DNA from: Cohnella baijiui
GTDB taxonomy: Bacteria; Bacillota; Bacilli; Paenibacillales; Paenibacillaceae
Length of the DNA stretch: 64,000 nt
Reading direction: 5' to 3'
Assembly (NCBI RefSeq): GCF_020731285.1
Contig: NZ_JAJFOW010000019.1
Location: forward strand, 46,272-110,271
Both the position numbers and the translations under genes were made by a program. The notes below the pieces were generated by a model, which was not told the origin of the DNA, did not search any database, and was given only the letters and a program-made list of their open reading frames with translations. Of the stretch, positions 16,153 to 24,304 are shown piece by piece (the stretch's first letter is position 1; each line of letters starts with the position of its first letter).

Positions 16153-16560
16153 TTAGGGGACTAGATCCTGAATGAGAAAGGCGACGTCGCCGCTGCTGGA
16201 ATGAATGACGTGGTTCGCGCCGAGTCCTTTGTAGACCAGCCTGGGATTGGAGCTTCCCGTGATGACGTAGATCGGCTTGGACGTCCAGGCCCGGCAAATC
16301 TGGATATAGCGGCAGCAGAGATTGAGGCTCTTCTCGAATAGGAACACGCGGCCGATCTCGAGATCCGGAACCGCCCATGTCTGAATCTGGGTCGTATCGA
16401 CCGAGATCCGGTGCGTGACGCCCAACTCGCCGAGCCGTTCGAAGTCGATCTTGTTGTTCGCGATCGCCGCGAACGGAATCCCGCGCCGGACGAGGTGCTT
16501 GATAAACTGCTCGCCTGCGACGTTGGGAGCGGAGACGAGTACAAATTCTTGCGCGTTCAT
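16153..16560 (-). CDS. conserved-type protein of the kdp operon, Rossmann-like
   Basis: The 135-residue product has alternating hydrophobic strands and helices (EFVLVSAPNVAGEQFIKHLVRR; KPIYVITGSSN; GANHVIHSSSGDVAFLIQ) resembling a TrkA-N/RCK nucleotide-binding fold, but the glycine-rich GxGxxG loop is not intact (SAPNVAG). It is the first gene after the c-di-AMP riboswitch terminator and ends 23 bases before the 36-residue membrane gene. AGGAGG precedes the ATG at 16560; the open frame upstream runs through the riboswitch and is not real. It could gate or sense K+ with Kdp; function unknown. Confidence 0.7.
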   Translation of the reverse strand: MNAQEFVLVSAPNVAGEQFIKHLVRRGIPFAAIANNKIDFERLGELGVTHRISVDTTQIQTWAVPDLEIGRVFLFEKSLNLCCRYIQICRAWTSKPIYVITGSSNPRLVYKGLGANHVIHSSSGDVAFLIQDLVP

Positions 16561-16596
16561 GGGCCTGTTATCCTCCTGAAGGTCGGAGAAGGCAAC

Positions 16597-16640
16597 AAAA
16601 AAAGAAGCCGCGGGCGAAGAGGAACTCTTCTCGCGGCTTC
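16597..16640 (-). terminator. riboswitch-controlled terminator
   Basis: Stem GAAGCCGCG (16632-16640 on the minus strand) with CGCGGCTTC (16604-16612), followed by seven Us. It lies 37 bases before the first kdp-operon start and about 45 bases after the aptamer, the usual layout of an OFF switch. Confidence 0.9.
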
Positions 16641-16684
16641 CAGGCACAGTCGGAAATAAACCGTGTCCGTTCACGATCGTCGTT

Positions 16685-16843
16685 GCCTCTCTCGGTACGC
16701 TTACGAGGTTAGCTGACGGATTCGGGCGTGAGAGTCGCCCTACCTCGGGGAAGCTTCCGCTTCCCCTTGGATTCACCCCATGGCCGCCGGATGAGGACGG
16801 CCGTTGGTTCCCCCGTTCCCTGCATGCGCAGGGACTCAGCGAT
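16685..16843 (-). ncRNA. c-di-AMP riboswitch (ydaO-yuaA class), promoter-distal aptamer
   Basis: On the minus strand the segment carries the class hallmarks in order: GCTGAGTCCCTGC with a matching GCAGGGAACGGGGGAACC, then GGGGTGAATCC, GGTAGGGCGACTCTCAC, CCGAATCCGTCAGCTAACC and TCGTAAGCG. This class binds c-di-AMP and favours termination. The terminator at 16597-16640 follows directly. In Bacillus the same class controls K+ uptake genes including kimA and ktrAB, so control of kdp fits known biology. Confidence 0.9.
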
Positions 16844-16865
16844 AAAGAGCAATTTGGTTGTTGTG

Positions 16866-17016
16866 AGTGTTGCGGGTGTTGCGGGTGTTGCGGTGTTGCG
16901 GTGTTGCGGTGTTGCGGGTGTTGCGGTGTTGCGGTGTTGCGGGTGTTGCTGGTGTTGCGGTGTGTTGCGGTGTTGCGGGTGTTCCGGGTGTTCCGGGTGT
17001 TGCGGGTGTTGCGGAC
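16866..17016. repeat. 8/9-bp minisatellite between two aptamers
   Basis: About 17 copies of TGTTGCGG(G) (plus strand), with a few variants (TGTTCCGG, TGTTGCTG). On the minus strand it reads as CCGCAACAC repeats. It separates the two riboswitch aptamers and appears to begin inside the 3' end of the upstream one. Confidence 0.9.
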
Positions 17017-17167
17017 GGGTTCGGGCGGTGAGAGTCGCCCTACCCGATGGCGCGGCTCCTAGGTGCCGCGCCTCGGGATTCACCCTGCGGCGTCCGCCGG
17101 CTCTCACACCGGACGGCCGCGCGCGTTCGATTTCCTCGCTTCCCCGGCATTCCGGGGATTCGCCGAT
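17010..17167 (-). ncRNA. second, diverged c-di-AMP aptamer (promoter-proximal)
   Basis: The minus strand repeats the riboswitch landmarks in the same order: TCGGCGAATCCCCGG with CCGGGGAAGCGAGGAAA, AGGGTGAATCC, GGGTAGGGCGACTCTCAC, then CCGAACCCGTCCGCAAC. The last element differs from the conserved CCGAATCCGTCAGCTAAC at several bases and runs into the minisatellite. No terminator follows it. It may be a degenerate relic or a second working aptamer feeding the same terminator. Confidence 0.65.
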
Positions 17168-17194
17168 TGGCGAGTTGCCGAATGGCTGAATCGA

Positions 17195-17223
17195 ATATTA
17201 CGCCTCGGCTCCCGCTTTGTAAA
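17195..17223 (-). promoter_or_regulatory. candidate promoter of the kdp transcript
   Basis: On the minus strand TTTACA, a 17-base spacer and TAATAT lie just upstream of the promoter-proximal aptamer. The transcript would then carry both aptamers. Bases 17224-17595 hold no gene or clear element that I can see. Confidence 0.45.
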
Positions 17224-17595
17224 TGCAAGCCGAAAACCAGGTTCTGCCTAATTTCGCCGAGGGCGCCGTTCGTACCGCTTACAATCGGATCGAACTCGAT
17301 CAAGCTCTTTGCCGCTCTCTCATTCTCGCATTTATGGAAGTTCCGCCACGCTTGAGAGCGACGCGTAAAGCCGTTGGAAAGCTGCCGGAAAGCTGGAATG
17401 CGATCGCGCGCGAATGAGCGAGCAACCCTTGTCGGACCGGGAGAAAAAGACGATTTTTCATCGCGAAAACGGCAATATTTGCCGATTTGGCGCTTAGGCG
17501 CGTCTTGCCGACGGCAGCACGATTTTACAAAAGCCGCGTTAGGCTTTATAGTCAAATATCATTGGTTGGGTCGTTTGGGAAGGAGTGCAGCAGGG

Positions 17596-18336
17596 GTGGT
17601 CGAGCTTCATTTGACGGGAATCGAGGTTTTCGCGTTTGCCGAACGCGGTGTGGAAGGACAAGCGCTCCCCGTCCGCCGGGGCGTGCTGAAGCTGAGCTGC
17701 GGGCGCGCGTCGGGATGGAGCGAGTGCACGCTCTGCGGCGCGGCGGCTGCCTTCGATCTGGTGCGGTGGAGCGCCTTTCTCGTGCGGCTGCGCCGGCTGA
17801 CCGTCGAGCAGGCGTTCCTGCTCGCCGCGCTCGAACGGGCGCGGTGGGGCGCCCAGCGGGCGGCGCTCGTCGAGACCGCGCTGCGCTCGCTCGAGGCGAG
17901 CTTGGGGCTGCAAGCCGGCCAGCGGGCGGCGCTTGCGGAACCGGCGCTGCTGGCGCGTGAGGCGAGTGTGGGGCTGCGGGCCGGCGAGCGGGCGGCGCTC
18001 GGCGAGGCCGAGCTGCAAGCACGTGAGGCGAGTGTGGGGCTGCGGGCCGGCGAGCGGGCGGCGCTCGGCGAGGTCGAGCTGCGAGCGCGTGAGGCGAGTG
18101 TGGGGCTGCGGGCCGGCGAGCAGGTGGCGTTCGGTGAGGCGGAGCTGCGAGCGCGTGTGGCGAGTGTGCGGCAGCAGACGGGCATGCAGTTGGCGGCCGT
18201 GGGGACGGAGCCGTCTCATTCCGCCGGGCCGGGGCGGCGGGACGTGGCGGCCTATGCCCCCGCCCTCGGCATTCGGCTAGACGACGAGGCGGCGCTCTTC
18301 CGCGCGTGCGAAGCTTACTTTTCCGTCATCGGCTAG
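17596..18336 (+). CDS. unknown protein with 22-residue tandem repeats
   Basis: The 246-residue product is read from GTG at 17596, ten bases after GGAAGGAG; the open frame upstream to 17374 shows no protein-like pattern. Residues 1-80 (VVELHLTGIEVFAFAERG; RGVLKLSCGRASGWSECTLC) resemble the N-terminal capping region of enolase-superfamily enzymes such as muconate cycloisomerases, but no barrel domain follows. Instead residues about 95-195 are repeats of the form REASVGLRAGERAALGEAEL, and a short tail ends the protein. Helical, Ala/Glu/Arg-rich repeats suggest a coiled or solenoid structure. Function unknown. Confidence 0.55.
   Translation: MVELHLTGIEVFAFAERGVEGQALPVRRGVLKLSCGRASGWSECTLCGAAAAFDLVRWSAFLVRLRRLTVEQAFLLAALERARWGAQRAALVETALRSLEASLGLQAGQRAALAEPALLAREASVGLRAGERAALGEAELQAREASVGLRAGERAALGEVELRAREASVGLRAGEQVAFGEAELRARVASVRQQTGMQLAAVGTEPSHSAGPGRRDVAAYAPALGIRLDDEAALFRACEAYFSVIG
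17865..18190 (+). repeat. 66-bp in-frame tandem repeats
   Basis: The phrase GTGAGGCGAGTGTGGGGC recurs at 17957, 18023 and 18089, with diverged copies at 17891 and 18155, each exactly 66 bases apart. The central copies are nearly identical, so the expansion is recent. The period is a multiple of three and keeps the frame open. Confidence 0.9.
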
Positions 18337-18351
18337 CGGTGACGGAAATGC

Positions 18352-18388
18352 AAAGAACCTTCCGTTCCTAAGGGACGGAAGGTTCTTT
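18352..18388. terminator. hairpin between the repeat-protein gene and the HxlR gene
   Basis: A 14-bp perfect stem (AAAGAACCTTCCGT / ACGGAAGGTTCTTT) sits between convergent genes. U-tracts are short on both sides; probably a bidirectional terminator. Confidence 0.65.
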
Positions 18389-18467
18389 GGCATGCAGCAA
18401 CATCAGCGAGCAGCCGGCTGTGAGTGAAGGCTGCAAGCCGAATTTTTTGGCCTAGCCATCCTTTGCC

Positions 18468-18827
18468 TCAGCCGTTCGCGGCCCGCGCCTCTTCCATCGG
18501 CCTTTCCATCGTCTGATGTCGATTGCCCCAGCTGCACATCGCTTCCATGACCGGAACGATCGTCATGCCATATTCGCTGAGCGAGTACTCTACCTTGGGC
18601 GGCACCGTCGGATAGACCGTACGCGTAACCACGCCGTCTGCTTCCAGCTCGCGCAGGTGCTGCGCCAGCATCTTTTGCGTGATGTCGGGGATCAGCTTCT
18701 CCAGCTCGCTGAATCTCCGGGTGGCATCCAGGAGATGCCACAGGATCGTGGGCTTCCATTTCCCGCCCAGGACGCGAATGACCGTTTCGATCGGACAATC
18801 CCTTGCTGCGAAATTAGCGGCTGCCAT
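18468..18827 (-). CDS. HxlR-family transcriptional regulator
   Basis: The 119-residue protein has the HxlR winged helix: CPIETVIRVLGGKWKPTILWHL, then FSELEKLIPDITQKMLAQHLRELEADG and VPPKVEYSLSEYG. Cys at the N-terminus (ARDCPIE) is at the position used for redox or electrophile sensing in relatives such as HypR/YodB. It is divergent from the NAD(P)-binding protein gene at 18953 and probably controls it and itself; the 125-base gap must hold the operators, but I cannot define them. GGAGGAGG precedes the start. Confidence 0.9.
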   Translation of the reverse strand: MAAANFAARDCPIETVIRVLGGKWKPTILWHLLDATRRFSELEKLIPDITQKMLAQHLRELEADGVVTRTVYPTVPPKVEYSLSEYGMTIVPVMEAMCSWGNRHQTMERPMEEARAANG

Positions 18828-18952
18828 CTTCGTCCTCCTCCATCCTTACTTGGAAGTGCGTGCCTTACACGAAAGTGGGTTCTTAACAAGATTTTAGGTC
18901 GGGTGCTAACCTTAAGTCAATCCACCAAAACCAAAGGAAAGAGGGCATCGAA

Positions 18953-19669
18953 ATGAAAATCGTCGTATTTGGAGCAACGGGAAACGTCGGTCGGCGGGTA
19001 TTGGCAGCCGGGGTAGAGAGAGGACATGAGATGACCGCCTTCGTCCGCAATCCGGAAAAACTGCTCGAGCAGCAAGGAGCGAATGTCGTTTCGCAGATTA
19101 ACGTCATGGAAGAGGATATGCTGAACCCGCAAAGCGTCCACCGGGCGCTGGCCCATCAGGACGCGGCCATCCTTGCGGCAGGAACGGCGGGGGATGGGGA
19201 TACGTTCGTCCAACTCGTCGACAACATCGTCACCCAGGGCGAACGGCAGTCGCTGTTCTCCGGCCGTATCTGGGCGATGGGAGGCGCCGGACTCCTGACG
19301 GTCCCGCATACATCCATCCTCGGCAACGATCTGCCCGGCATGCCGCCCGCCTACAAGAATCACGACCGCAACCTCGACCGGCTGCGCCGGACCGAATTGG
19401 ATTGGTCCATCATGTGTCCGGGCACGATGATCGACGCTTCCCCGGAAACCTCGGCGCGACAATTGGAGGTATCTACCGAGTTGCTGCCTCTTCCCTTCCC
19501 GGAGAGCACGCGGGAGTTGTCGCCGGAGCAGCTGACCGGTCTTATCTTCAGCCGGTTTGCAGAGTTAAACGTCGCTTACGAAGACGTGGCGGCTTTCATG
19601 CTGGATCACCTCGAGCGTTCGGGCCCGTATAAGGGCAAGTGCGTCGGCGTGGCATATCAAACGGCTTGA
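18953..19669 (+). CDS. NAD(P)-binding protein, NmrA/atypical SDR type
   Basis: The 238-residue protein begins with the dinucleotide-binding motif VFGATGNVGRRV and continues with the usual Rossmann pattern (DMLNPQSVHRALAHQDAAILAAG; LDWSIMCPGTMID). It belongs to the NAD(P)H-binding atypical short-chain dehydrogenase group, which includes azoreductase/quinone-type reductases and sugar epimerase-like proteins. The divergent HxlR gene suggests a role in electrophile or quinone stress. Substrate unknown. Confidence 0.8.
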   Translation: MKIVVFGATGNVGRRVLAAGVERGHEMTAFVRNPEKLLEQQGANVVSQINVMEEDMLNPQSVHRALAHQDAAILAAGTAGDGDTFVQLVDNIVTQGERQSLFSGRIWAMGGAGLLTVPHTSILGNDLPGMPPAYKNHDRNLDRLRRTELDWSIMCPGTMIDASPETSARQLEVSTELLPLPFPESTRELSPEQLTGLIFSRFAELNVAYEDVAAFMLDHLERSGPYKGKCVGVAYQTA

Positions 19670-19804
19670 CTTTTCCCTCCTAGTTCCGGCAAACCTCTTG
19701 AGCAGCTTCCTACCTTAGATGACGGTGAAAGGTGCGGGACAGCGCGGGTCGATTCGAAGTTTTAAGTAACCCTAATTGGTTTCTGGCCCGCGTGGCAGCG
19801 GGAA

Positions 19805-20100
19805 CTGCGAATGTGTGGTCATGCTTTCCGCTCATCGTCCTCGCGACATCAGCTAATGCGGATGTATGGTATTTTTTACTTCTCTAAGTCGCTCTCGGCC
19901 TCGGTTCATGCGAATGTGTGGTAGTTTTTTCTGCACATGGTCCTCTTGGCGGCGGGGAATGTGAAGGTGTGGTAGTTTTTTCTGCACATGGTCCTCTTAG
20001 CGGCGGGGATTGTGAAGGTGTGGTATTTCCTTCCGATCCCTATCCTCGCTGCGTTCGCTCATGCGGACGTGCGGTAAATTTTACTGTACATGGTTCTCAA
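19805..20100. repeat. degenerate tandem array, 51-bp unit
   Basis: The best copies start at 19916, 19967 and 20018 (GTGTGGTAGTTTTTTCTGCA, exactly 51 bases apart), with decayed copies before (near 19811 and 19865) and after (near 20069). The core ATGTGTGG ... CTGCACATGG is weakly palindromic. It fills most of the gap between 19670 and 20184, where I see no gene. Confidence 0.8.
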
Positions 20101-20183
20101 AATCCCGCGTCCACCCGAATGCGGGGAGAGTGTATCGTACATGGCCCAAATAAAGCAGTGTACCCCTCCTCTCGGAGAATTCG

Positions 20184-20222
20184 AAAGCCGGCAAAAAGCA
20201 GCTAGCTGCTCCTTGCCGGCTT
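20184..20222. terminator. terminator at the end of the fad operon
   Basis: Stem AAGCCGGCAA (20184-20193) with TTGCCGGCTT (20213-20222), with a second inner pair AGCAGCTAGCTGCT. Ts flank both sides. It lies 45 bases past the thioesterase stop. Confidence 0.75.
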
Positions 20223-20266
20223 TTGCTTTTGCAAGCCCTCATGCTCCGCCCCCAACCACTCGCCCC

Positions 20267-20692
20267 CTACGTCCCCTTCCGATCGATCACGCGGAACGAG
20301 GCGGTCGCGAGCGCGCAGAGCGAGCCGTCCGCGCGGGTTAGCCGGCCCTGGGTCGTGATCATCCGGCCGGACAGATGCGCGATCTCCGCGGCGGCGATAA
20401 CCGGACCGAGCCCCGCGGGCGCGGTGAAGTGCAGGTTCAAATTCGACGTCACGACGTCGACGTCCGGCCGCGCCAGCATGGCGACGAGTCCCATCGCCGA
20501 ATCCAGCAGCGTCGCGTGGACGCCGCCGTGCAGAATGCCGATCAGGTTCAGATGGTGCTCCTTCACGTCCAGCGAAACGACCACCTCGCGCTCGCCGATG
20601 CGCTCGATTTCGCAGCCGACGTACCCCCAGAATGTTCGCAGCGCCTGCTCCGACATCCGTTCGAACCGTTCCTGCCCGCGCGCGATATCCAT
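20267..20692 (-). CDS. hotdog-fold acyl-CoA thioesterase, PaaI-like
   Basis: The 141-residue protein has the PaaI/YbgC hotdog signature: LIGILHGGVHATLLDSAMG with the catalytic loop and central helix, then VTSNLNLHFTAPAGLGPVIAAAEI. Such enzymes hydrolyse acyl- or phenylacetyl-CoA thioesters in the cytoplasm. It is the last gene of the fad unit, 38 bases after lcfA, and probably releases stalled CoA esters. ATG at 20692 has GGGAGG seven bases upstream. Confidence 0.85.
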   Translation of the reverse strand: MDIARGQERFERMSEQALRTFWGYVGCEIERIGEREVVVSLDVKEHHLNLIGILHGGVHATLLDSAMGLVAMLARPDVDVVTSNLNLHFTAPAGLGPVIAAAEIAHLSGRMITTQGRLTRADGSLCALATASFRVIDRKGT

Positions 20693-20730
20693 TCGAGGTC
20701 CTCCCTTCTTCCTGCCACCCGGCCGCCGCG

Positions 20731-22416
20731 CTACTGGGTGACTTCCTCGGCCTCCGGAGGCGCGGTCTCCAGCAGCTTGCGGCGCAGCACCTTGCCCGCC
20801 ATCGTCTTCGGCAGGCTGTCGCGGAATTCGTAGAGATGCGGCACCTTGTAGGCGGCCAGCCGCTGGCGGCACCACTGCTCGAACTCCTGCTCCGTCGCCT
20901 GCCTGCCTTCCTTGAATACGATGAACGCCTTGACCGTCTCGCCCCGGTAAGGATCAGGCACGCCAAGCACGGCTGCCTCCAGCACAGCTGGGTGTTCGAA
21001 CAGCACCTCCTCGATCTCGCGCGGGTAAATGTTGAAGCCGCCGGCGATGATCATGTCCTTCATCCGGTCCATGATGTAGAAGTAGCCGTCTTCGTCCATC
21101 CGGGCCATGTCTCCCGTGCGCAGCCATCCGTCCCGCAGCGTCTTCGCCGTCTCCTCCGGCGCGTTCCAGTAGCCTTTCATAACCTGCGGCCCCCGAACCG
21201 CGAGCTCTCCCGTCTCGCCGACGGGCAGCTCCTCCCCCGTCTCCGGGTGGACGATCTTCGCCGCCGTATCGGGAAAAGGGATGCCGATCGAGCCGCTTTT
21301 TCGCTTTTCCCAGATGTTGTTCGCCATCGTCACGGGAGAAGCTTCGGTCAGGCCATAGCCCTCGATGAGCCTGCCGCCGGACAGCTTCTCGAACCTTTCC
21401 TGGACTTCGTTCGGCAGCGGCGCCGCGCCGCTGATGCACATGTTGATCGACGAGAGATCGTACTGGCTCAGGTTGCGATGATTCAAAAGGGCGATGTACA
21501 TCGTCGGCGCGCCCGGGAAAATCGTAGGCTTGAGCTTGTGAATGACCTGCAGAATTTGGCCCGCTTCGAACTTCGGCACGAGGATGAGGCAGCCGCCCTG
21601 AAGCACGGCCTTGTTCATCAGCACCGTCAATCCGAACACGTGGAAAAAAGGAAGCGCTGCCAAATAACGTTCTTTGCCTGGCTTGCAGCGATAGGCCCAG
21701 AGGTTGGACTGAATGGTGTTGGCGATAACGTTGTAATGGGTAAGCATGACGCCTTTGGAGAGACCCGTCGTCCCTCCGGTGTACTGGAGGAGCGCGAGAT
21801 CGTTCTCGGCGTCCACGTCGGTGTGGATCGGCGACGCGGGCGCGTCGTGCATGAGCCGGACGAAGGAGTGAATGCCGCGCTCGTAGGCGACGTCCAGATT
21901 CAAGCCGTCCTTTTTCGCTTTCAGGGGATAAAGCAGGTTTTTGGGGAAAGGCAGGTAATCCTTCACCGAAGTGACGATGACATCCTCAACGGGCGTTCTT
22001 GGCATGACTTCCTTCAGCTTGCGGTGCAGCAGGTCGAGCGTCACCGCCACCCGCGCGCCCGAGTCCCGGAGCTGGTGCTCCAGCTCGCGGGGCATGTAAA
22101 GCGGATTGGTCATCACGACAACGCCGCCTGCGAATAGGGTGCCGTAGTAAGCGATGACGAGCTGGGGGCAGTTGGGCAGCATGATCGCCACCCGGTCCCC
22201 CTTCGCCACGCCGAGGCCGCGGATCGCGTGGGCGAACCGGTAGGCGCCCTCCAGCAGATCCGCGTATTTCATTTCCTTGCCCATGAAGTGGAGCGCCGTA
22301 TGCGCGGGATAATCCGCAGCGGATTGGATCAGAAAATCGGCGAGATTTTTTTTCGGATACGGGTAAGTCGGCGGCACTTCCTTCGGATAGTGACTGAGCC
22401 ACGGTTTGAGCGACAT
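20731..22416 (-). CDS. lcfA: long-chain fatty acid-CoA ligase
   Basis: The 561-residue AMP-forming ligase has the P-loop LLQYTGGTTGLSKG, the motif GYGLTEASPV, and the C-terminal hinge and lysine regions (WLRTGDMARMDEDGYFYIMDRMKDMI; KVLRRKLLE). It activates free fatty acids with ATP and CoA for beta-oxidation. It lies 31 bases after fadE on the same strand, unlike B. subtilis where lcfA heads the fadR-etf operon. GAGGTGA precedes the start. Confidence 0.93.
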   Translation of the reverse strand: MSLKPWLSHYPKEVPPTYPYPKKNLADFLIQSAADYPAHTALHFMGKEMKYADLLEGAYRFAHAIRGLGVAKGDRVAIMLPNCPQLVIAYYGTLFAGGVVVMTNPLYMPRELEHQLRDSGARVAVTLDLLHRKLKEVMPRTPVEDVIVTSVKDYLPFPKNLLYPLKAKKDGLNLDVAYERGIHSFVRLMHDAPASPIHTDVDAENDLALLQYTGGTTGLSKGVMLTHYNVIANTIQSNLWAYRCKPGKERYLAALPFFHVFGLTVLMNKAVLQGGCLILVPKFEAGQILQVIHKLKPTIFPGAPTMYIALLNHRNLSQYDLSSINMCISGAAPLPNEVQERFEKLSGGRLIEGYGLTEASPVTMANNIWEKRKSGSIGIPFPDTAAKIVHPETGEELPVGETGELAVRGPQVMKGYWNAPEETAKTLRDGWLRTGDMARMDEDGYFYIMDRMKDMIIAGGFNIYPREIEEVLFEHPAVLEAAVLGVPDPYRGETVKAFIVFKEGRQATEQEFEQWCRQRLAAYKVPHLYEFRDSLPKTMAGKVLRRKLLETAPPEAEEVTQ

Positions 22417-22447
22417 GATCCTTCACCTCATTGGTTTGGAATCCGGC

Positions 22448-24232
22448 TTAACACACGTATTGTTCCGATTCAATCACGCTGGAAGCGATGTCGCGCTTTA
22501 ACTGTATCGTACGAACGGGCGATTGGCGAGTCAACTTTTTGAGAACGGACAGCTGGGTGCGAAGGATGTCGCCTTCGGCGACGGATGCGAGAATTTCCTT
22601 CGCCAACGTTTCGATACCGGCGAACGCTTCGCGGACGAACACGCGCGTCATGGCGATCGGAACGGCGGCCTTCTCCTCGCCTTTGCTCGCGATCCGCTTG
22701 CGGGTCCGCAGCAGGGCGCTTTCCATCGCGTAGATCTGGATCATGATGTCCGCCAAATGGCTGAGCGTCTCCTGCTCCTGCTCGAGCTTCAACTGGTAGG
22801 TCTGCACGGCGGCCCCGCCGGCCATCAGGAACATCTTCTTCGCCATCGAGACGAGGTGCGCCTCCTCCTCCAGCGTCCCTTCGAACGTCTGGCCGGGAAC
22901 GAGCTGAAGCAGCTCGGACTGAAGCGCTTGCGCCTTTTGGAGCAGCGGCAGCTCGCCTTTCATCGCGCGTTTGACGAGGGTGCCGGGAATGAGCAGGCGG
23001 TTGATTTCGTTCGTGCCTTCGAAAATGCGGTTGATCCGCGAATCCCGGTAAATACGCTCGACCTTGTACTCTTGGATGAAGCCGTAGCCCCCGTGAAGCT
23101 GGACGCCTTCGTCGGCGACGAAGTCGAGCGCCTCCGAGCCGAACACCTTGTTGATCGAGCATTCGATCGCGTACTCGGCGATCGCCTTGGCGGATTGGAC
23201 GCCCGCGTCCGGACTTGCATGGTCGATGCCGCCGAGCCCGGCGTCCATCATGCCCGCCGTCCGGTATACCATGCTCTCGAGCACGTACGTACGGATGTTC
23301 ATTTCGGCGAGCTTCTTGGCGACAAGCGGGAAGGACGAGATCGGACGGCCGAACTGGGTCCGCTCGTTCGCGTATTTCGCGCTGATGCCGATCGTCTCCT
23401 TGGCGGCCCCGAGGCAGCCGACGGCGAGCTTGAAGCGCCCGATGTTGAGGATGTTAAAGGCGATCAGATGGCCTTTGCCGACCTGCCACAGCAGGTTTTC
23501 CGCCGGTACGCGGACATCCTCGAGGATGAGCGGGCGGGTGGACGAGCCTTTGATGCCCATCTTCTTTTCCTCCGGTCCGACGCTCACGCCCTCCATCGTC
23601 CGCTCGACGATAAACGTGCTGAAGTCTTTGCCGTCCACCTTGGCATACACGATGAACAGATCCGCGAAGCCGGCGTTCGTGATGAACTGCTTGGTCCCGT
23701 TCAGCACGTAGTGCCGGCCGTCCTCCGACAGGCGGGCCGTCGTCTTCGCGCCCAGCGCGTCCGAGCCCGAAGACGGCTCGGTCAGGCAGTAGGCGGCGAT
23801 TTTGGCGCCGGTGGCGAGGTCCGGCAAATACTTCTTCTTCTGCGCCTCCGACCCGAAGTAGACGATCGGGAGCGTGCCGATGCCGACGTGCGCGCCGATC
23901 GAAAGCGCGAACGAGGACGCCCGGGACAAATGTTCGCTGATCAGCGTGGAGCTGACCTTGTCGAGGCCGAGACCGTCGTATGCCTCCGGCACGTCCGCGC
24001 CGAGCAGCCCAAGCTCGCCGGCTTTGCGCATAAGCTTGACGGTCAGCTCGTAGTTCAGCTTCTCCAGCTCTTCGTCGACCGGCAGCACCTCGCCGTCGAC
24101 GAAGTCGGACGTCGTCTCGGCGATCATCCGCTGCTCCTCGGTCAAATCCTCGGGCGTCATGATCCGCTCGAAATCCGTATCCGAAATGACAAAGCTCCCG
24201 CCTACCGCTTGATCGATCACTTGATCCGCCAT
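22448..24232 (-). CDS. fadE: acyl-CoA dehydrogenase
   Basis: The 594-residue protein equals the length of B. subtilis FadE and has the acyl-CoA dehydrogenase signatures AYCLTEPSSGSDALG and LHGGYGFIQEYKVERIYRDSRI, with a FadE-type C-terminal extension. It makes trans-2-enoyl-CoA and reduces electron-transfer flavoprotein, encoded at 30936-32724. Third enzyme gene of the minus-strand unit, 72 bases after fadA. GGAGGAG precedes the start. Confidence 0.94.
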   Translation of the reverse strand: MADQVIDQAVGGSFVISDTDFERIMTPEDLTEEQRMIAETTSDFVDGEVLPVDEELEKLNYELTVKLMRKAGELGLLGADVPEAYDGLGLDKVSSTLISEHLSRASSFALSIGAHVGIGTLPIVYFGSEAQKKKYLPDLATGAKIAAYCLTEPSSGSDALGAKTTARLSEDGRHYVLNGTKQFITNAGFADLFIVYAKVDGKDFSTFIVERTMEGVSVGPEEKKMGIKGSSTRPLILEDVRVPAENLLWQVGKGHLIAFNILNIGRFKLAVGCLGAAKETIGISAKYANERTQFGRPISSFPLVAKKLAEMNIRTYVLESMVYRTAGMMDAGLGGIDHASPDAGVQSAKAIAEYAIECSINKVFGSEALDFVADEGVQLHGGYGFIQEYKVERIYRDSRINRIFEGTNEINRLLIPGTLVKRAMKGELPLLQKAQALQSELLQLVPGQTFEGTLEEEAHLVSMAKKMFLMAGGAAVQTYQLKLEQEQETLSHLADIMIQIYAMESALLRTRKRIASKGEEKAAVPIAMTRVFVREAFAGIETLAKEILASVAEGDILRTQLSVLKKLTRQSPVRTIQLKRDIASSVIESEQYVC

Positions 24233-24304
24233 ATCCGTCTCTCCTCCGTTTTCGTGAGTTGGTTTGCGAACATGCTAGGCTAGCTAGTGGGACTTCTACG
24301 CCCG

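Noticed and set aside
16728..17189. Plus-strand reading frame rich in Cys, Gly and Val across the minisatellite
   Set aside because: It is the translation of the 8/9-bp repeat and lies antisense to the riboswitches; no ribosome site.
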